Assembly: GCF_000621665.1 (NCBI RefSeq)
Contig: NZ_JHXQ01000001.1
Span: 186,001 to 250,000, forward strand
Direction of reading: 5' to 3'
DNA: 64,000 bases
Source of the DNA: Allorhizobium undicola ORS 992 = ATCC 700741
GTDB lineage: Bacteria; Pseudomonadota; Alphaproteobacteria; Rhizobiales; Rhizobiaceae
The notes under the pieces are model-generated. The model was not told the DNA's origin. It was given only the letters and a program-made list of their open reading frames with translations, and made no database searches. A program made the position numbers and the translations under genes. Shown here piece by piece: positions 1 through 9,642 of this stretch (positions are counted from its first letter, which is position 1; every line of letters begins with the position of its first letter).

Positions 1-1151
1 GAAATCCCTTTCAGGATCGGGCGGGCCGGATCATAGGCGAAACGCACGTCGGTGAAGACGATCTCGCCCTGGGCAACAGCGAGAGGTGCGGCGTCTGACC
101 TGTCCTGCACCTCCGGAGCCACGTTCAAAAGATCGAACATCTGCTCAATATCGGTAAGGCCCTGGCGGATTTCGCGATAGAGCATACCGATGAAGTTCAG
201 CGGAACGGAAAGCTGCAACAGCAGCGCGTTGACGAAGACGAAATCGCCGACCGTCTGCTGGCCCTGCTGCACCGCGAGCCCGGACATGACGAGCATCACC
301 GTCATGCCGACGCCAAAGATCAGCCCCTGGCCGAAGTTCAGCCAGCCAAGCGAGGTCCATACCTGGGTTGCCGCCTTCTCATATCGCGCCATCGAGGCAT
401 CGAAGCGGCTGGCTTCCATGGTCTCGTTGCCGAAATATTTGACGGTTTCGAAATTCAGCAGGGAATCGATGGCCTTGACGTTGGCATCGGTATCGCTGTC
501 ATTCATCGAGCGGCGAATGGCAATGCGCCAGTCGGATGCCTTTACGGTGTACCAGCAATAGAAAATGACAGTCAGCGCGGTGACGAGCAGATAGGAAAGC
601 CCGTAGGCCCACCAGAAAATCGCAGCCGTCAGCGCAAATTCCAGCACGGTGGGAATGGAATTGAGGATCGTGTAACGCACGATGGTTTCAATGCCCTTGG
701 TGCCGCGCTCGATAATGCGTGACAGGCCGCCGGTCTTGCGTTCCAGATGAAAGCGCAGCGAAAGCGCGTGCATATGCACGAAGGTTTTATAGGCAAGCCG
801 CCGCACGGCATATTGCCCGACACTGGCAAACAGCGAATCGCGAAGCTGGTTCAGACCCCATTGCACGAGGCGCGCCAGGTTATAGGCAATGACCAGCATG
901 GTTGCCGAAAGCATGAAGCCCGGCAGAAGATCCTTTGCATCCATTCGCCCGTTCAGCGCATCGGTTGCCCATTTGAAGAAATAGGGCACCAGCATCAGCA
1001 CCAGCTTGGCAATGACCAGAAAGAGGCTGGCCCAGATGACGCGGTTTTTGAGATCTTGCCGTTCAGAGGGCCACATATAGGGCCAGAGATTGACGATGGT
1101 GCGCCATGGATTGCTGGAATCGGCCGAAACCGTCTTGCCTTGCCGTTGCAT
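1..1151 (-). CDS. Atm1/HMT1-type ABC exporter, fused permease-ATPase (3' part outside window)
   Basis: Half-transporter of the ABCB7/Atm1 type, a mitochondrial-like exporter of glutathione-linked sulfur compounds or heavy-metal conjugates, acting in the inner membrane. The first 383 residues are visible. A cytosolic N-terminus contains NPWRTIVNLWPYMWP, the six-helix permease begins near residue 38, and the segments KYFGNE and FVFVNALLLQLSVPLNF are typical of Atm1 proteins. The sequence then enters the ATPase domain (FTDVRFAYDPARPILKG) and runs off the window before Walker A. The start is the ATG at 1151. A strong terminator of the upstream LysM gene lies just before it, so it probably has its own promoter. 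The family is clear; the transported substrate is inferred. Confidence 0.85.
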   Translation of the reverse strand, partial: MQRQGKTVSADSSNPWRTIVNLWPYMWPSERQDLKNRVIWASLFLVIAKLVLMLVPYFFKWATDALNGRMDAKDLLPGFMLSATMLVIAYNLARLVQWGLNQLRDSLFASVGQYAVRRLAYKTFVHMHALSLRFHLERKTGGLSRIIERGTKGIETIVRYTILNSIPTVLEFALTAAIFWWAYGLSYLLVTALTVIFYCWYTVKASDWRIAIRRSMNDSDTDANVKAIDSLLNFETVKYFGNETMEASRFDASMARYEKAATQVWTSLGWLNFGQGLIFGVGMTVMLVMSGLAVQQGQQTVGDFVFVNALLLQLSVPLNFIGMLYREIRQGLTDIEQMFDLLNVAPEVQDRSDAAPLAVAQGEIVFTDVRFAYDPARPILKGI

Positions 1152-1192
1152 GATCTGTCCATTGAATGCGCCGCGCGCCAACCCTGCACGGC

Positions 1193-1224
1193 AAAAAAAG
1201 AAGCGGCCCGACCGAGCCGCTTTT
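1193..1224 (-). terminator. Rho-independent terminator after the LysM gene
   Basis: On the minus strand AAGCGGC and GCCGCTT form a 7-bp GC-rich stem with an 8-nt loop, followed by a run of seven T. It lies between the LysM gene end (1382) and the ABC exporter start (1151). Confidence 0.75.
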
Positions 1225-1331
1225 GACTATCTAATCAACAAACCGCGTTTGTTTCAATCTCTGGAATGGTTCCAAAGTTAAAGCCTGTCGCGATCTTTCA
1301 GGTTCGCTCCTGACGCTTTACGTCTTTGTTT

Positions 1332-1381
1332 TGTCGCATGTCGTTATCGCAAAACCGCTGCACAGTTTTGCGCGGCATACT
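1332..1381. repeat. REP-like palindrome, GCATGTCG/CGCAAAAC family, copy 1
   Basis: Nested inverted repeat: GCATGTCG pairs with CGGCATAC at the outside and CGCAAAAC with GTTTTGCG inside. It directly abuts the stop codon of the LysM gene. A second copy is at 19261-19305 just after alr. Confidence 0.7.
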
Positions 1382-3433
1382 TTAGCGTTTGTGTTCGCGC
1401 ATCCATTTCCGGTGAATGGCTTCCGCTTCGCTATCGGGCAGGCTCTGATCGGGAACGGCGAAGGTCTGGCCGGGTTCGATCAGGTCGGGATTGTCGATCT
1501 GCTCGGAATTGGCCATGTAGATCGTGGTATAGCGCACGCCCTGACCGTAAACCCTTCGCGAGATCTGCCACAGGGTATCGCCGCGACGGATGATGACCGT
1601 ATTGGGTGAAGCCGTCAGCGGAGCCTGCGAAATGGTCGGCGGCTCATTGGATGGAGCGGTGCCGGATGCGATTGCCGGCATTTCCGCAGCAGGCGGGGCG
1701 GACGGGGAAGCGGGACGCGGCGCAAGCGCTGCTTCCACAAGCGGCCTTATCTTCGGCAGGGCTTCGGCCATGGCGGAAGCCGAGCCTGAAGGCACGGCTT
1801 TCAGCGCCTCCATTGCCTTTGCGGCATTGGCGGCCATCTGCTTCATGAAGGCTGCATCCTCCGGATTGCCATCGGCGGCGGGGCGGAAATCGGCAACGCC
1901 CTTCAGCGCAAATTGCGTGGCCGAGCGGGCCGCTGCCAGCGCATCGAGAGCGGGCTTGCGGCCCTCGGCAAACAGATTGGTCAGAAGCGCGAAGGACTTG
2001 GCCAGCGTCTCCCGCTGCCTGTCGAAGAAGGCGCGATCCTGCCCGACCGCGGCACCGCTGGCCGCAGCCGGTGCTGCTGGCGGGGCAACCACGGTCATCT
2101 GGTTGCCTTCCGGACGGTTGAACGGCACGGAGAGGCGCAGGGTGATCTTGCCATTGGCGTCCTTCAGATCGACGCTGATGATATGTTGGCCCACGGAAAG
2201 TTCCAGCGTGCCGTCCACGACGAATTTGCCATTATCGTCGGCCACGGCTTCGCCGATCTTGCGGTTGTCGGCATAGGCGGCAACCGAGCGGCCCTTCGGA
2301 GCATTGCCCGCCACGAAAATCTTGTCGTTCTCCACCTCGACCGCCGTAATCTGCAATTGCGGGTTCGCTGCGGGGGCCTGTGGCTGTGCCTGTGTCTGGG
2401 GTTGTGCCTGTGCCGGGGCGGGAGCCGCCGTGCTTGCCGCGTCCGGGCTTGCCTGTGCCGGAATCCGTGCAGCGGGCGCGGAGCCGTCAGCGCTGGCGGC
2501 GGCGGCCGGTGCCGGCGCTTGGGCGGCAGGCTGGGCAGAGCCGGGGGCTGTCTCGGGTGCGGCGGGAACACGGGCCTGTTTTGCCGCATCATTGATCTGG
2601 TCCGGCACGGTCAGAAGTCTGCTGGCTTCGCCCGGTTTGCTGACCATGGCCAGAACGTCGCCCTGGCTGTTTTGCGGCACGGAAACGGTTGCCTGTTCTT
2701 CCGAACCCGTTACCGCGCCATCGGCTGTGGTGGCGCGCAGGCTGAGCGCATGATCGCCCGCGGGAAGGGGGTGGTCGAGAACGATGGCAAAGTCGCCGTT
2801 TTGCGACGCGGTGGTGCTGGCGATCACGGCATCGCCTTCCATCACCTCGATGCGGGCCCCTGCCGCCGCATGGCCTGCAATGACGGTGGAACCGTCCTTT
2901 TCGACGCGAAGCACATCGAAGCGCGGCTTGACGGGTTCGGGCTTTGCCGGAGCTTCACCGCGAAGCACGCGGCCGATATTTGCAATCATGCTGACGGCAT
3001 CTGCGGGAGATGCGGGCAGATTTGCCATGAGCGCCAGCGCACGGGCCGCCTGGCTGCGGGCCTTGGTGGCGCTTTCGGCGAGAGCAGCTTCAAGGCCTGC
3101 GGGAACATCCTGGTCAGCCAGCGCCTTCAGCGCGGACATTGCGGCAAGTTTTGCGGCGGCGAAGGTTTCCGAGCTTGGCGTCTTGCCATCGGCAAACAGC
3201 GACTGGAGCGTATCCATCTGCTTTTCGGCATCGGCCTTGAGGCGCGCCATTTTGGCGCCTGCCGATTCCGGCGCGGCGGGTGCAGGCGGCGTTTGCGCCG
3301 GTTCTGCCTGCCGGGCGGCATCATCCTGCCTGCTCTGCTGCTTGTCGCCGATCTGCGGCAGCACAAAGAAAACCATCAGGATTGTCGCAATGGCCAGCAC
3401 GCCAAGCGCCAGCCAACCGGCACGATTTTTCAT
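1382..3433 (-). CDS. Membrane-anchored LysM domain protein with duplicated helical and Ig-like modules
   Basis: 683 residues. One N-terminal transmembrane helix (about residues 5-27, WLALGVLAIATILMVFFVL) is followed by a Pro/Ala linker. Then come an alanine-rich helical module (about 60-160), an Ig-like/bacterial beta module (about 170-250), a long Ala/Pro/Gln low-complexity linker (about 280-360), a second Ig-like module, a second helical module and a C-terminal LysM domain (about 605-660; RRGDTLWQISRRVYGQG...IDNPDLIEPGQTFAVP). The two helical modules resemble each other (LQSLFADGKTP versus LTNLFAEGRKP), which suggests internal duplication. LysM binds peptidoglycan, so the protein probably spans the periplasm from the inner membrane. 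The ATG at 3433 is preferred because GGAGA lies 8 nt upstream. The precise function is unknown. Confidence 0.8.
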   Translation of the reverse strand: MKNRAGWLALGVLAIATILMVFFVLPQIGDKQQSRQDDAARQAEPAQTPPAPAAPESAGAKMARLKADAEKQMDTLQSLFADGKTPSSETFAAAKLAAMSALKALADQDVPAGLEAALAESATKARSQAARALALMANLPASPADAVSMIANIGRVLRGEAPAKPEPVKPRFDVLRVEKDGSTVIAGHAAAGARIEVMEGDAVIASTTASQNGDFAIVLDHPLPAGDHALSLRATTADGAVTGSEEQATVSVPQNSQGDVLAMVSKPGEASRLLTVPDQINDAAKQARVPAAPETAPGSAQPAAQAPAPAAAASADGSAPAARIPAQASPDAASTAAPAPAQAQPQTQAQPQAPAANPQLQITAVEVENDKIFVAGNAPKGRSVAAYADNRKIGEAVADDNGKFVVDGTLELSVGQHIISVDLKDANGKITLRLSVPFNRPEGNQMTVVAPPAAPAAASGAAVGQDRAFFDRQRETLAKSFALLTNLFAEGRKPALDALAAARSATQFALKGVADFRPAADGNPEDAAFMKQMAANAAKAMEALKAVPSGSASAMAEALPKIRPLVEAALAPRPASPSAPPAAEMPAIASGTAPSNEPPTISQAPLTASPNTVIIRRGDTLWQISRRVYGQGVRYTTIYMANSEQIDNPDLIEPGQTFAVPDQSLPDSEAEAIHRKWMREHKR

Positions 3434-3537
3434 CACTTGCGTCTCCGGGCGGGTCATTCCGCCATATCCCCTGGCAGTGCCTTTCGTCTTACCTGTTTCC
3501 GGACGGAAACCCGCGATGACACCTTCCCCGCAACTGC

Positions 3538-3650
3538 TCTACTGCAAAATTCCCTGAATCGGAACCGATGGAGGGCAAAAATCATGCAGCAGATAGAGAG
3601 TATTGCAGCGTCCTTTGTGCGTTTGACAAAATGCACGGCGCTGGAGCGCC
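3538..3650. repeat. Dispersed intergenic palindromic element, about 110 bp, copy 1
   Basis: Contains the landmarks AAATTCCCTGAATCGG, ATGCAGCAGAT and GCAGCGTCCTTTGTGCGTTT in the same order as copies at 20529-20640 and 30449-30555 (and inverted at 17436-17548). It is more decayed than the 20529 copy. It fills much of the 337-base gap between the divergent LysM and LOG genes. It resembles the palindromic intergenic repeats described for Brucella; the family name is not verified. Confidence 0.65.
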
Positions 3651-3770
3651 ACGGCGCGCGTGTTTCATGCCGCAAGGCAGCATGGCGACGGTCCGGAATT
3701 GCTTGATTATCGCCAGCTTTGCCGTCTTCGCGCCAGCACGGCTTGACCTTGGCTTTCAGTCGCTGCCATC

Positions 3771-4400
3771 ATGGAAAACATGAAAGCTCAAGACAGTTCG
3801 ATTCGATCCGTTTGCGTCTATTGCGGCTCAAGGCCGGGGCGTGATCCCGCTTATATTGCCGCAGGCCGCGCACTCGGGCGCGCCATTGCAGCCCATGGGC
3901 TGCGGCTGGTTTATGGCGGCGGCACCAAGGGCATCATGGGGGCGGTCGCCAGCGGCGTTCTCTCCGCAGGTGGTCAGGTAACGGGCATCATTCCCGAATT
4001 TCTCGTGGATATGGAAGCAACCCGCCATTCTCTGGGTCAGCTCAATGAGCTGATCATTACTCGCGACATGCATGAGCGCAAGCACAAGATGTTCGAGCGC
4101 GCCGATGCCTTCGTTACGCTTCCCGGCGGGATCGGAACCCTGGAAGAGATCGTCGAGATCATGACCTGGGCGCAGCTCGGCCGGCATGAAAAGCCCATGG
4201 TCTTTGCCAATGTGAACGGTTTCTGGAAGCCTATGCTAGACCTTCTCGGGCATATGGGCGAGGAAGGTTTCGTCCACACGGCGCACAAGGTTCAGCCACT
4301 GGTGATCGACGAGATCGACGCTATCATCCCCGCCATCATGGATCGCTGGGCCGAATTGCCGCCTGCCGAGGGGGATGGAGAGGTTATCGCTCGGTTATAA
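3771..4400 (+). CDS. LOG-family protein (TIGR00730 Rossmann fold), probable nucleoside 5'-monophosphate phosphoribohydrolase
   Basis: 209 residues. It shows both signatures of the LOG/YgdH family: GGGTKGIMG near residue 47 for the Rossmann loop and PGGIGTLEE near 120 for phosphate and substrate binding with the catalytic glutamate. Members cleave the ribosyl-base bond of AMP-type nucleotides and are usually annotated as cytokinin riboside phosphoribohydrolases; in non-plant bacteria the role is probably nucleotide turnover. The start is the ATG at 3771 or 3780; neither has a good Shine-Dalgarno. The stop codon is directly followed by a five-copy repeat array. The only plus-strand gene in its neighbourhood. 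Confidence 0.85.
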   Translation: MENMKAQDSSIRSVCVYCGSRPGRDPAYIAAGRALGRAIAAHGLRLVYGGGTKGIMGAVASGVLSAGGQVTGIIPEFLVDMEATRHSLGQLNELIITRDMHERKHKMFERADAFVTLPGGIGTLEEIVEIMTWAQLGRHEKPMVFANVNGFWKPMLDLLGHMGEEGFVHTAHKVQPLVIDEIDAIIPAIMDRWAELPPAEGDGEVIARL

Positions 4401-4401
4401 T

Positions 4402-4671
4402 GCATCGGACCGAAAAGTGGATGCCGGTTTTCGGATAATCCGATGCATGAAAAAAGCATCGGACCGAAAAGTGGATGCCGGTTTTCGGATAATCCGATGC
4501 ATGAAAAAAGCATCGGACCGAAAAGTGGATGCCGGTTTTCGGATAATCCGATGCATGAAAAAAGCATCGGACCGAAAAGTGGGCACCGGTTTTCGGGCAA
4601 TCCGATGCTTGGAAAAAACCATCGGACCGAAAAGTGGGCACCGGTTTTCGGATAATCCGATGCTTGGGTAA
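4402..4671. repeat. Five tandem copies of a 54-bp palindromic unit
   Basis: Units begin at 4402, 4456, 4510, 4564 and 4619 (period 54, last step 55). Each is itself an inverted repeat, GCATCGGACCGAAAA...TTTTCGGATAATCCGATGC, with a CCGGTTTTCGG core. Copies 1-3 are nearly identical (GTGGATGCCGG); copies 4-5 share the variant GTGGGCACCGG. The array starts 2 bases after the LOG gene stop. Open frames through it are repeat-encoded and not considered genes. Confidence 0.95.
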
Positions 4672-4700
4672 ACACGTTGAAGCGAAGGCTTTGTCCTTTG

Positions 4701-4948
4701 CCACAGTACACGACGCTACGGTTTTGCGTGTGGCTTACCCCCCTCTGTCCTGCCGGACATCTCCCCCTCCAGGGGGGAGATCGGCAAGATCAAGGCCCTG
4801 CCTACATTCCTGAAAAAGGCCGTAACCACACCTATTCATTGAAGAATGGCGCTTTGTTCGTATTGCAATCTCCCCCCTTGAGGGGGAGATGCCTGGCAAG
4901 GCAGAGGGGGGTAGGCCACGCCACATGCCTAAGCGTCGTGTACTGTGG
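4701..4948. repeat. 248-bp element bounded by 17-bp perfect inverted repeats
   Basis: CCACAGTACACGACGCT at 4701-4717 is the exact reverse complement of 4932-4948. Inside, TTACCCCCCTCTG... and ...CAGAGGGGGGTA form a second inverted pair, and CATCTCCCCCTC...GGGGGAGAT sequences form further stems around a unique AT-richer centre (about 4800-4860). No transposase is encoded. This looks like a MITE or composite palindromic element inserted between the tandem array and the end of rarD. Confidence 0.8.
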
Positions 4949-4957
4949 TCCTTTGCC

Positions 4958-5860
4958 TCAGGCCTTGCGTCTGCGCAGCATGGGCAGGGTGTAGATCACC
5001 AGTGCCAGCCAGATCAGCGGAAAGGCAATGGCCTTTGCGGTGCTGAAATCCTCATGGAACAGGAAGACGGCGATGAGGAAAATCATTGTCGGCGCGATAT
5101 ATTGCATGATGCCGATGGTGGAAAGCCGCAGCAATTTTGCGCCATTGGCGTAGAGAATGAGCGGAACGGCTGTCACCAGCCCGCTTGAGGCGAGAAGCAG
5201 GTTGTCCATGGTGCTGCCTCCAAGAAAATGCGCCTGACCGGTCATGCCGAGATAGACCAGATAGGCAAGCGCAAAGGGCGCAAGCAGCAGCACTTCCAGC
5301 AGAAAGCCCTGATTGGGGCCGATGGGCAGTGTTTTGCGGAAAAAGGCGTAAAGTCCCCAGGAAAGCGTGAGGCTGAGGGCCACGAAAGGCAGGCGCCCGG
5401 CATCGACGGTGAGAATGACCACGGCGACCATGACCAGCGACAATGCAGCCATTTGTGCGGGCTTGAGCTTTTCAGCCAGCAAAACCGCTCCTAAAAATAC
5501 CGAGAACAACGGATTGATGAAATAGCCAAGCGCTGTGTCAAGCGCATGGCCCGATCCGATAGCCCAGACATAAATGCCCCAGTTCACACTGATCAGCGCC
5601 GCCGTCACCGTGGCCATGCCCAGCATTTTCGGCGTGCGAAAGGCAAGCTTCAGGTCGTCAACCCGCCGGAGAGCGACAAGAACGAGCCCCGCGATGGGGA
5701 TGGACCATAGCACGCGATGCGCAATGACTTCCGTGGGTGGAATATGCGCCACGGCCTTCATGTAGAGCGGCAGGAAGCCCCACAGAAAATAGGCGGAAAG
5801 CGCGAAGAGAAAGCCTTTCAGGCTATCGCGATTTTCCGTCGCTGCCGTCATGTCCGCCAT
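4958..5860 (-). CDS. rarD: RarD/EamA-family transporter
   Basis: 300-residue polytopic inner-membrane protein with about ten predicted helices. It has the RarD hallmarks: KGFLFALSAYFLWGFLPLYMK near the N-terminus, IAHRVLWSIP in the second helix, and a late LSTIGIMQYIAPT segment. RarD proteins are drug/metabolite superfamily permeases of uncertain substrate (named for chloramphenicol sensitivity). The ATG at 5860 is chosen over one at 5908 because GGAGG lies 6 nt upstream. It is followed downstream by the 248-bp repeat. Confidence 0.88.
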   Translation of the reverse strand: MADMTAATENRDSLKGFLFALSAYFLWGFLPLYMKAVAHIPPTEVIAHRVLWSIPIAGLVLVALRRVDDLKLAFRTPKMLGMATVTAALISVNWGIYVWAIGSGHALDTALGYFINPLFSVFLGAVLLAEKLKPAQMAALSLVMVAVVILTVDAGRLPFVALSLTLSWGLYAFFRKTLPIGPNQGFLLEVLLLAPFALAYLVYLGMTGQAHFLGGSTMDNLLLASSGLVTAVPLILYANGAKLLRLSTIGIMQYIAPTMIFLIAVFLFHEDFSTAKAIAFPLIWLALVIYTLPMLRRRKA

Positions 5861-5960
5861 GGAGGGCCTCCACCCGTTTTGTTCCTGTCGCACCGGGGTT
5901 AGGCCCAAAGTCCGTGATACACAAATTCATTCCGTTGAAGCATGGTTCAAGGGATGGATG

Positions 5961-7577
5961 TCACTCCGCCGCGATCCGCCCGGCCAAGGCCCGGTTTTTC
6001 ATCAGCTTGTAGATGAGCGCATCCATCAATGCCTGAAAGGAGGCGTCGATGATGTTTTCCGAAACGCCGACCGTCCACCAGCGCGCGCCGCTGGCATCGC
6101 CGGATTCGATCAGCACGCGGGTGATGGCCTCGGTGCCGCCGTTGAGAATGCGCACCTTGTAGTCCTTGAGTTCCAGATCGGAAATCTCGGCCTGGAACTT
6201 GCCCAGATCCTTGCGCAGCGCAATGTCGAGCGCGTTGACGGGGCCATCGCCCTCGGCCACCGACATCACCGTCTCGCCGTCGATGAGGATCTTCACCACC
6301 GCTTCCGACACCGTCTTCAGCTTGCCGTGGCTGTCGAAGCGCCGCTCCACCATGACGCGGAAGCTTTCCACCGCAAAGAAATCCGGCACGATGCCCAGTA
6401 TGCGCCTCGCCAGAAGCTCGAAACTGCCATCGGCCCCCTCATAGGCATAGCCGGAGGCTTCGCGTTCCTTGACCAATGCAATCAGCGTGTCGAGGCGCGG
6501 ATCATCCTTGGCAACCTCGATGCCGCGCCGCTTGAGTTCGTTGATGAAATTGGCCTTGCCGCCCTGATCCGACACCATGACCTTGCGGAAATTGCCCACC
6601 GAACCGGGCTCGACATGCTCATAGGTCTTCGGATCCTTGAGAAGGGCCGAGGCATGAATGCCAGCCTTGGTGGCAAAGGCCGAAGCCCCGACATAGGGTG
6701 CCTGATGGTTGGGAGAACGGTTCAACAACTCGTCGAAGGCGTGGGAAAGGCCGGTCAGTTCCACCAGCTTTTCCCGGTCGATACCCGTTTCGAAGCGGCT
6801 GGAATAGGTGTCCTTCAGGATCAGGGTCGGGATCAGCGTGGTCAGGTCGGCATTTCCGCAGCGTTCGCCAATGCCGTTCAGCGTGCCCTGGATCTGGCGC
6901 ACGCCCGCCTCCACCGCCGCCAGCGAATTGGCAACCGCCTGGCCGGTATCGTTATGGGCATGAATGCCAAGACAGTGGCCGGGAATGCCGGAGGCAATCA
7001 GCGTCTCGACAATGTCGCGCACTTCCGGCGGCTGCGTGCCGCCATTGGTGTCGCACAGCACCACCCAGCGGGCGCCCGCTTCATAGGCTGTCTTCGCGCA
7101 GGCCAGCGCATAGTCGGGATTGGCCTTGTAGCCGTCGAAGAAATGCTCGCAATCGACCATGGCCTCCTTGCCCGCAGCCACCACGGCGCGAACACTGTCG
7201 GCAATCGCCTCCAGATTTTCGGCATTGGTGCAGCCAAGGGCCACTTTCACATGATAATCCCAGCTCTTGGCCACGAGACAGACGGCATCGCTTTTTGCCT
7301 GCAAAAGCGCGGTGAGGCCGGGATCGTTGGAGGCGGAAATACCGGCACGCTTGGTCATGCCGAAGGCGACGAAACCGGCGCGGCCCGTGCGCTTTTTCGA
7401 GAAAAACGCCGTATCCGTGGGGTTGGCGCCGGGATAGCCGCCCTCCACGTAATCGATGCCGAAATTGTCGAGCATGGCCGAAATGGCAATCTTGTCCTCG
7501 ACGGAAAAATCAATGCCCGGCGTCTGCTGGCCATCCCGCAGCGTGGTGTCGAAGAGGTAGATTTTTTCAAGGGTCAT
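5961..7577 (-). CDS. cimA: Citramalate synthase
   Basis: 538 residues. It condenses pyruvate and acetyl-CoA to (R)-citramalate, the first step of the threonine-independent route to 2-oxobutanoate and isoleucine. The N-terminal TIM barrel carries DTTLRDGQQTPG (Arg14/Asp15) and the metal-binding HAHND motif near residue 207; a C-terminal LeuA-type allosteric dimer domain follows from about 400. The length and QTPG motif fit the long CimA-type subgroup rather than 2-isopropylmalate synthase, though homocitrate-type enzymes are related. The start at 7577 has AGGAGG 6 nt upstream; an in-frame extension upstream lacks a ribosome site. Confidence 0.88.
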   Translation of the reverse strand: MTLEKIYLFDTTLRDGQQTPGIDFSVEDKIAISAMLDNFGIDYVEGGYPGANPTDTAFFSKKRTGRAGFVAFGMTKRAGISASNDPGLTALLQAKSDAVCLVAKSWDYHVKVALGCTNAENLEAIADSVRAVVAAGKEAMVDCEHFFDGYKANPDYALACAKTAYEAGARWVVLCDTNGGTQPPEVRDIVETLIASGIPGHCLGIHAHNDTGQAVANSLAAVEAGVRQIQGTLNGIGERCGNADLTTLIPTLILKDTYSSRFETGIDREKLVELTGLSHAFDELLNRSPNHQAPYVGASAFATKAGIHASALLKDPKTYEHVEPGSVGNFRKVMVSDQGGKANFINELKRRGIEVAKDDPRLDTLIALVKEREASGYAYEGADGSFELLARRILGIVPDFFAVESFRVMVERRFDSHGKLKTVSEAVVKILIDGETVMSVAEGDGPVNALDIALRKDLGKFQAEISDLELKDYKVRILNGGTEAITRVLIESGDASGARWWTVGVSENIIDASFQALMDALIYKLMKNRALAGRIAAE

Positions 7578-7669
7578 GCTTGCCTCCTTAAAGGCAGGAT
7601 AGAAGATGAGAGTATTGCGTGGAGAAAACCGGATCATGATTTTCGCCACAGAATGCGTGACAACGAAAG

Positions 7670-9096
<1,427 letters not shown>

Positions 9097-9105
9097 GCTC
9101 AGCTC

Positions 9106-9600
9106 CTATTCATCGCCGGGTTGGGAAAGCGAACCGCGCCAGAAGGGCATTTCCTCATCCGGATGCTGGTTCGAAACAATGTCCGCCAGAAAAGGTGCGC
9201 TTTCAATGTCGAAATCGGTGTGGTGGCCCGGAAGCCGCGACAGATGATCGGTGAAGGGCAGCTTGCCCTCCGTGCCATATTGCAGGGTGGGCGGCAGCGT
9301 GGCGGGATCGTCGAAGGCGCCGGCTGCCAGCGAAAGCCCGTCGGGCGCCTCATAGGTCAGCGGCGTGCCGCAATCGCCGCAAAAGCCGCGCGTGACGAAA
9401 TTGGAAGAGGCAAACTGTTTCGGCGCTCCGCGCGTCCATTCCACATCCGCCGGATGGCAGGCGACAAAGGGTGCGAAATAATTGCCAAAAGCCTTCTGGC
9501 ACATGCGGCAATGACAGATGGAGACATCCCTGGGCTTGCCGTGCAGGCGAAAGCGCACGGCACCGCACTGGCATCCGCCGGTATAGAATTGCATGGCCAT
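9106..9600 (-). CDS. GFA-family zinc protein, paralogue of its downstream neighbour
   Basis: 164 residues from the ATG at 9600, with GGGA about 10 nt upstream; a longer frame to 9642 has an unlikely leader. It shows GGCQCGAVRFR, CHCRMCQKAFG and CGDCGTPL, the same three zinc-ligand clusters as the neighbouring gene 9 bases downstream. Shared local motifs such as GGCQCGAVRFR and ICHCRMCQK support common ancestry. Only about 42 bases separate it from cysS, so it may be transcribed with cysS, pip and the second GFA gene. The biochemical role is unproven. Confidence 0.83.
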   Translation of the reverse strand: MAMQFYTGGCQCGAVRFRLHGKPRDVSICHCRMCQKAFGNYFAPFVACHPADVEWTRGAPKQFASSNFVTRGFCGDCGTPLTYEAPDGLSLAAGAFDDPATLPPTLQYGTEGKLPFTDHLSRLPGHHTDFDIESAPFLADIVSNQHPDEEMPFWRGSLSQPGDE

Positions 9601-9642
9601 GTCAGCTTCCCTCTCTTGCCGCGTGGCAGCGGCGCTGCACAT

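Noticed and set aside
1913-3706. 597-codon plus-strand frame opposite the LysM gene.
   Set aside because: Cys/Gly/Arg-rich antisense of an Ala/Pro-rich gene, no ribosome site.
4402-4671. CRISPR array.
   Set aside because: The 54-bp units are contiguous palindromes with no unique spacers and no cas genes nearby.
4384-4711. Open frames on both strands through the 54-bp array (repetitive peptides such as SDNPMHEKSIGPKSG).
   Set aside because: They arise from the repeat, lack ribosome sites and coding-like composition, and occur on both strands in several frames.
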